Shown here piece by piece: positions 57,960-64,000 of a DNA stretch of 64,000 nucleotides. The stretch lies in NCBI GenBank assembly GCA_028015205.1, contig CM051511.1, positions 6,324,001 through 6,388,000 of the forward strand, written 5' to 3'. The notes under the pieces were generated by a model, which was not told the DNA's origin, ran no database searches, and worked only from the letters and a program-made list of their open reading frames with translations. The stretch is from Mytilisepta virgata (Eukaryota > Mollusca > Bivalvia > Mytilida > Mytilidae). The position numbers and the translations under genes were made by a program. Every line of letters begins with the position of its first letter. Positions within the stretch are counted from its first letter, which is position 1.

Positions 57960-59095
57960 TACTTTGAGTAGTAGAGTGATCATGATAAGTTGTCATAAGT
58001 AAAATTTTTTGGCAAATACAAATCAGTGAACAATGCATATGGTCCTGATGGTTAAGATCAGATATGTTAAACAACCTTTCTATATTCTAGATGCATTTTT
58101 TTGTTCTTTTCGTTGTATTTTGTTTTGTTTTGTTTTTTAATTTTTTTTTAAATTTTGGACCTTTTAATCCTTTTTGGACCCTTATTTCCCTAAAATGGGG
58201 TCCAAGGTCCTTTAAATAGTCATTTATGTTATCTGCACTTCAGAACCTTAACACAGATATTACAACCCTACTTTTCAGCAATTTTCTATTTTGGACCTTT
58301 TTTTTTACACTTTTTGAAATATTATAATAGATGACCTTACATACATCATTCCTGTCAAGTTTCATTATAATTGGCACAGTAGTTTCCAAGAAAACAAAAA
58401 AAATATGTTATTTCCCATAGGGTCCAATGTTAATCTATATATCAATGTGCCACCATAGCCGCCATGTTTGCAATCCGATTGGAACGAAATGAGGACTCTT
58501 TGTAGAGGACCTCCCAATGACCATTACTATAAACTTTCAAAACATTTGGTTTGTAATTTCAGAGGAGAAGAATTTTGAAAATCGGCCAATCAGAAACAAG
58601 AATTGGCTGTGGCGGCCATGTTTTAAGTCTGATCGGCACCAAATGAGGATGTATAATAAAAGCCCTTCCATACATCACTCCTTTCATGTTTCATTATAAT
58701 TGGCCCAGTAGTTTCCAAGAAAACAAAAAATATGTGATTTCCCATAGGGTTCAATGTTAAACTATGTGCCACTGTAGCCACCTGATTTCTTGGGCATTTG
58801 ACTTTAATAAAAAAATGGTAAAAAGCACCAGTTCATACATGTGTATTTACATATAATTCTTATAGTTTAAACTGGTCTAAGACTTGTTTGACAGTTGTAG
58901 CGTGAAAAATGTGTTTACAAGCTAAAAATAGAAGCCAGAAGTGACATTGCAATTCAACACTCCACATGCGACAGATATAAGTGAATAAAATGGTCATACG
59001 AAAACATATAATGTACGAAAACAAATGACACAACTATAACAGTGTCCAGTGTAAGTCATATGGTGTAAGTTAGATTTAGGAAAACAGTATTTAGG
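57960..59095. repeat. Intergenic with diverged dispersed-repeat units
   Basis: TTTCCCATAGGGTCCAATGT (about 58413) and CCCATAGGGTTCAATGTTAA (about 58741) sit in repeated blocks of about 330 bp with 'agtttcattataattggc' and 'agtagtttccaagaaaaca'. They belong to the same broad family as 4676-5625. The upstream exon of the transposase gene may hide here but was not found. Confidence 0.6.
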
Positions 59096-59097
59096 GT

Positions 59098-59850
59098 ATC
59101 GGGTGGTTTCACCCTAGTTACGTGTTCGCCCTGGGTTGTTTCGCCTGAGTGGTTTCGCCCTTATCAGTGAGTGGTTTCGCCCTCCTATATTATTAGGTAA
59201 ATAATAAATGTTTTTATTTAATAAAAGTATTGTAATGCAACTAATCAGTACTCTTTGAAAATGTTGATAAAGCCAATTAAAGGAAATCGTTAAATAAACA
59301 TGTTTGCAGATGAATAAATTCACTGAAAAAGAAATACGAAAATTTTGTGCATAAAGAATACGTTTACAATTGCGCAATTATTAGTTTACATTTCACCGGG
59401 AAAAAATTACCCCAAAATTGAAGGTAGAAGAAAATGTCAGAAGGCCTGTGATTGGATATAATGTACTGGAAATGTGTATAAACTTAAAGCCCAACCATAT
59501 ATGTATAAAATTGAATAGAAATAAAAAGCATATTTGTTAACACATAGACAGACATATTATTAATATTAAAAGGGGGCTTGCTGACTCTATGAAGAACGGT
59601 CTATTCACACAGTTTGTTTGTTTATCATGCATTCCAAGACTATAAAAAAATAAAATTATTTTGGGAAATTATCAATCAACTGTAGCATTTGAGATCGATA
59701 AATCCTTAAATTCATTATTTTGTATTGATATATAAAAATCTACAAAAATCAGGGCGAACCGGAAATAGGGCGAAACAACCCAGGGCGAACCGGAAGTAGG
59801 GCGAAACAACTCAGGTGCGAACCGGGATTACGGCGAAACCTAACCCGAAT
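59098..59850. repeat. Inverted clusters of GGTTTCGCCCT/GGTTCGCCCTGG motifs
   Basis: The left cluster (59100-59183) has GGGTGGTTTCACCCT, TTCGCCCTGGGTTGTTTCGC and two GAGTGGTTTCGCCCT copies. The right cluster (59750-59849) holds the same motifs inverted (AGGGCGAACCGGAAATAGGG, GGCGAAACAACCCAGGGCG). A further inverted end motif, TTAGGCGAAACCACCCGG, lies at 60301-60318. This is a second foldback-type element with repeat-array arms. Its outer right end is either near 59850 or near 60320. Confidence 0.7.
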
Positions 59851-59859
59851 AATCCAGTC

Positions 59860-60870
59860 GTTATATGACACTCACTCGTTCGTTACATTAACGCCTGAAT
59901 GCATTTACCTGGGAAATCCTTCAATTGGAATAATTGTTAGCGCTTTGCATCATGGGTATTTTTTACTTAAAATTTAGCACGAAAAAGAAGTGGAGCTTAT
60001 CAATGTTTGTAAACATGTTTAATGGAACGATCTAATACGACATGTGTATATTGTAACCATGTATTTAACTTTAACAATCTAAAATTGCGTATTTCGTCTC
60101 GATTGATCTCAATGCGACATTTACTCAGACCAGCGGTTTGTAAACAATAGCTTGAACGGAAGTGCGATTGCTCATACTCATAGGAAAGAATCACTATGAT
60201 TGGTCACGTAATTCAGAGAGCAGTTGAAGGATTTTTAACACTGGGTGCGTTCAAGCACTCGATAGGTGAACAGCCGCCAGAGGGCGCAGAATTATTCGAG
60301 TTAGGCGAAACCACCCGGATTCGGTATTTGTCTCTACTCTAGTCTACAGTATATAAAATGTACCATGATCTGGTTGCATTTTAAAAAATGATCTGCAATC
60401 GTCCTTTTTAGGATTTGTTGATGCTTCCCTTTGCAATTAGTCATTTGACATGGACAATAGAATGTAGCCTTTTTTGCATGTTTACTTAACATCTCGTCAA
60501 TTGTGTCGTGCTATTTTGTGATCATGATCATAATATTTCTAAAATGACCATTTCGAAAACATATTATTGAAAGCGTTTAATTGACCATAAATACATAAAG
60601 CATCGGCTTAAAACCTGTAATCCAACCCTGACCTTACTACAAAATCGAAATTATTGTGAATATGTATATAAGGCCAGTATATATCATAAACTCTTTAAAT
60701 ATTATTCAAGTGACTATATAACGTAAAACTTCGTATTTTTAAGGAGAAAAGACAATAAACTAATGTACTAGGTATCAGTAATTATTGAACCCTTTTTAAC
60801 CACAGCATTGACTGGTACCTGAGATGTGCTGGGAACAGTTTTAAAAAAGGCGCAATTTGCAATTTTGAAA
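59860..60870. other. 5' flank of the zinc-ribbon gene
   Basis: No supported exon on either strand. Promoter elements of the gene starting at 60874 are expected here, but no clear TATA box was assigned. Confidence 0.4.
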
Positions 60871-60873
60871 ATC

Positions 60874-61171
60874 ATGGCTTCAAGTTCAACTGCAAAATGC
60901 AGTTCGTGTGGCCACAATATTAATCCCAACCACAAATTTTGTGGAGGTTGTGGCAGATCTAGAAGTACGTTAGTACGGTGTTTGACCTGCGATACAGAAT
61001 TGCATAATTATAAGTTTTGCGTTGGATGTGGTGAGGAAAACACAAGTATGACAACGGCAGTCGGTAACACCACGAGTGTAATTAGTAATGATGTACCTGC
61101 AGATCTAGATTCCGAGAATTTGGCCAGTTTGAGTGCTGATCATGACTCGAAGACATCAAATGCAAATCCAG
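60874..61171 (+). CDS. Double zinc-ribbon protein, exon 1
   Basis: The ATG at 60874 (ATCATGG) begins MASSSTAKCSSCGHNI. Two zinc ribbons follow: CSSC...CGGC (about residues 9-27) and CLTC...CVGC (about 36-54), the DZANK-type 'CxxC(G)...FCxxCG' pattern. An acidic Ser/Thr/Asn-rich linker runs to the donor CAG|GTATGC at 61171/61172 (phase 1). Such ribbons bind zinc and usually mediate protein or nucleic-acid contacts. The frame upstream of 60874 begins at GTG and is not used. Exons 2 and 3 continue in frame, and the gene runs off the window, so the function of the rest is unknown. Confidence 0.75.
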
Positions 61172-61518
61172 GTATGCTGTAGTCATATTACTAAATTAGC
61201 TGGGCCAAGTAGCCCACGGCCCCTAAAATTTGACCTACATGTAGGCCACTGAAATTTTGTTTATTACGGCATAAGCATATAACAGTTTTCTATTGAAAAT
61301 ATAGTCCTTGGCTACTACATGAAAATTTCTAAGGTACAACCCAGTGCAGAGACATGTATTTTATGTCTCTGACTCTGCTACATGTAATCCTATGAGAATG
61401 CATATGGTCCTTTTGAAATTATTAAGGTGGAATCTTACTGACTTCGTCCAGTTCTAGTAGTCCGAAGGACTAGCTTTGTGAAATAGTTTGCAGTTCTCCC
61501 CGAAAATAGGTAGGCACA

Positions 61519-61644
61519 GGACTAGTTAGCTGCGGAACCGTAGCTCATATGGTCCTTGTGCTGATTTTTTGATAGTTGCGGACCAAAAAAAAAAAGAAAA
61601 AAAAAAGGACCTAAAGAGCTACGATTCCGCAGCTAAGGACTAGT
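61519..61644. repeat. Small foldback in intron 1 of the zinc-ribbon gene
   Basis: GGACTAGTTAGCTGCGGAAC with CGTAGCTCATATGGTCCTT (61519-61556) is complemented by AAGGACCTAAAGAGCTACGA and TTCCGCAGCTAAGGACTAGT (about 61605-61644). The loop contains a long A-rich run. Confidence 0.75.
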
Positions 61645-62229
61645 GTACTGTTAGTGTTGAACCCTGCAGGTACATTGTATTTCAAGCTAAGGACTTTGAT
61701 GAATCAGAATCAAAGGTCCACCCTTAAAAAGTAAAAGGTTATCTGTTTAAAATGAGCACCAGGAATGGAAGGCCCAAGACTTATGAATTTTGAAAATGAA
61801 AGGCCCATGTTGAAAAATTATAGGTCCCTAACCTCAGACCTGCATAATTTTGAACGCCTGCTTGGAATTTATACCCAAACCCTAACACTTTTTTCCACAC
61901 CAACAAAAAATACCGTCAGGAAATCTACTTTCACTTCTTCTCGAATGGGAAGTCAGAAGAAATAAACATGTCATGTAAGCTTCAATGCATACAGATTCTA
62001 ACTTTTGTTGTCAAAATTCAAAACAGTATAACTACCAAAATTGTGGTAATCGTCAATTGCAATTTTTTTCATTCACATTATGATCGTGGCAGACTTTACA
62101 GTATAGCAGAACTGAATTACATGTACATTGGGGGGGGGGGTTTCGTGATGCGTGATCGGGTGTTTTTTACTTGATATTGTACAAATGTAGGTGTCAGTCT
62201 GACATTTTTTTGTTTTCTTTTTTTTTTAG

Positions 62230-62327
62230 TTGTTTGCAGATACAGTACAGCATCAATGTTGGCCATTAGAACTCATGTTAAAAATGAGGGCTCACCGAAA
62301 GCTACACCTGCACAAAGATATTTCTCT
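62230..62327 (+). CDS. Double zinc-ribbon protein, exon 2
   Basis: The acceptor is TTTTCTTTTTTTTTTAG ending at 62229 and the donor is GTAAGT at 62328. With the G carried from exon 1 it reads VVCRYSTASMLAIRTHVKNE then GSPKATPAQRYFS, open throughout and phase 0 at its end. No domain is recognised in it. Confidence 0.65.
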
Positions 62328-62334
62328 GTAAGTT

Positions 62335-63925
62335 CAATGCAGTGCCATTACAGCAGGTTCATCAATATTAGTACAGGTCTTGTGATACTTTCTTTTACAA
62401 GCCTGTAATTCTTTGAATTATATTTGGGCGTGTACATGTGTAATTTAGAAGTTAACTTTATCGTGAGCCGTGAGGCCAAAAAAGGAAGTTAATTTTTACT
62501 TTTTTTCATTTAGATTTTTTTCTATTATTCTTTTTATTTATACATTCACATTAAAATATATTTATATTAGTTTTTCCTCAAAGGCTGAAACAGTTGAAGA
62601 ATGATTTTAATGTGTTTTATACATGTAACTTATTCAACTCTAGCAGGAATTTCTATTTTAATTTGACGCAGGTAGCAGAGATAGTTGGGATTGTTTTCTT
62701 ATTGGATTAGGCCTAAAAATAAATTTTGTGTTTCCGGTAACCCGACCGACCCTACTTTTTACCCCCCGACACTAATTTATTTATTAGATTTTCAAAAAGA
62801 AAAAAGATTGATATCGAACGACCCTAATTTTCATACAGGTTTCCGTTAATTGACCCAACTATTTTGTTTAATGCTTCAATTGGCACAGAAAGCCCTTGAA
62901 ATAAGCTCTGAAACATTTTATTTTTGTCATAAAACGTTCCAAAATAGGTTAAAATCCAAGAAATATACACAAGTTCTTTCAAAACATTGCAAATGGCGCA
63001 ATTTCCAGTTTTTGAAACTAATTTCGGAATCACAACCATTTTCCAGATTTCGTTTAAGTTGTCACAAACAAAAGATTTTCCGACCTACCAACCCTATTTT
63101 TCTAAATGATGTTACCGAAAACGCAATTTTATTTAGGCCTTATAATTATCTAATCATCTACGATATCAATGCAGCACTTCAATTACACAGATTGGTTCTG
63201 TCCGCATTTTGACCTCTTTAAAACACCTGTGAAAACGGTTGTCAAGATTGTGATTTTGCAGAGTTGAATAAAACGGAAGGGAAGCTTGTAAAAGGGCAGT
63301 GGCATCCTCAGAAGTAATAAAAACGGCAGAGGGCAGTTATAAAATATGGCTGGTGCAGCGCCCTGCGAAAATCGCCTAGCTAGAACACTGTATGACAGCC
63401 TGTGGTTAGGTTTGCTTGCTGTTGGTCTACTGGTGGTGCCTACTGAAAATTTTTTACAGCCCCTGTGACAAAAAAAATTCAACTATGCATAAGGCATAAG
63501 CAGTATTTTCCGGATTTGTACTTTTTTCCAAAAATGCAAATGTTAGCTATCAAAATGGAAGAATCTCTTTGAATTTACATTGTAAATAGAGACACTAATA
63601 ACAGCGACTTTAATCAAAACCATAAATTTGTAACATATGCATAGTTTTATAATATCAATACAAGACACCTTTAAAAAAAGAAGCCTACCTTCTGACCCAG
63701 TCCTTCTAAGTATGGGTAGGCCAACAGCAAACAGATATTTTAAGCCTGGTCAGGCCCCAACAAGAGTATAAGAATTGTTTTTAAAACAACTGCTGTTTAA
63801 ACAAAAACCATGAGTGAAAAAACTGTGATGCACACAAATTTAGCAATTAGATTCTCAGAATCCAATGTGTGCCACATTGTATAATTGAAATTTGAAAAAA
63901 ATGTTCAAGTTCTTCTAAAATTTTC
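62335..63925. other. Intron 2 of the zinc-ribbon gene
   Basis: The frames at 62824-63482 on both strands lack splice support and domains. No repeat from elsewhere in the window was recognised here. Confidence 0.4.
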
Positions 63926-63930
63926 TTTAG

Positions 63931-64000
63931 GATATAATAAGGCAAGCTTGCCAAGTGGCTAGGATGTGGAAAACAGCACCTTTATTGACAGATATAACAG
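63931..64000 (+). CDS. Double zinc-ribbon protein, exon 3 (runs off the window)
   Basis: The acceptor TTCTTCTAAAATTTTCTTTAG ends at 63930. The frame continues from exon 2 in phase 0 as DIIRQACQVARMWKTAPLLT then DIT, open to the window end. The content is helix-like. The exact 3' end is unknown. Confidence 0.55.

Overview
The window is eukaryotic, AT-rich and gene-poor, and most likely comes from a bivalve mollusc, probably a mussel (Mytilidae, Mytilus-like). The reasons are a secreted Gly/Tyr-repeat protein of the shell-matrix (shematrin-like) kind, an intron-free nicotinic-receptor-like Cys-loop gene of the type expanded in lophotrochozoans, tRNA-derived SINEs with a V-SINE-type core as in the molluscan RUDI family, a second SINE and a dispersed repeat that I recall from mussel DNA, and many tandem ~160 bp units like the bivalve 'pearl' repeats. 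The species call is inference; no search was run.

Layout. 0-8 kb: two elements with terminal inverted repeats (TIRs), a block of ~165 bp dispersed units, and otherwise featureless DNA. 8.2-8.8 kb: a minus-strand Gly/Tyr-rich secreted protein. 9.25-12.68 kb: a 3.4 kb foldback element whose TIRs are arrays of a hexamer and which is flanked by a 9 bp target duplication. 14.5-23.5 kb: SINEs, foldback hairpins and unannotated DNA. 23.96-29.9 kb: a degenerate tyrosine-recombinase retrotransposon (DIRS/Ngaro type) with split direct repeats, carrying a 15-unit, ~37 bp array of a palindrome near its 3' end. 32.6-35.9 kb: a decayed non-LTR retrotransposon (LINE) split by a 1.26 kb insertion. 38.3 kb: a possible 51-residue gene. 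41.0-42.2 kb: an intact Cys-loop receptor gene, with copies of one dispersed repeat on both sides. 44.5-45.0 kb: a candidate small cysteine-rich secreted peptide on the minus strand. 45.3-47 kb: SINEs and miniature foldback elements. 48.34-48.93 kb: a solo LTR. 51.8-57.95 kb: a multi-exon, intact Tnp2/EnSpm-type transposase gene on the minus strand, with repeats in its introns. 60.9-64 kb: the first three exons of a double-zinc-ribbon gene on the plus strand, running off the window.

The genes show no joint pathway. The window reads as a mobile-element landscape with isolated host genes: a mantle-type matrix protein, a ligand-gated channel, a candidate Cys-rich peptide and a zinc-ribbon protein. 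The most unusual items are the hexamer-TIR foldback element, the palindrome array inside the DIRS/Ngaro-like element, the Cys-rich peptide candidate and the intact intron-containing transposase gene.
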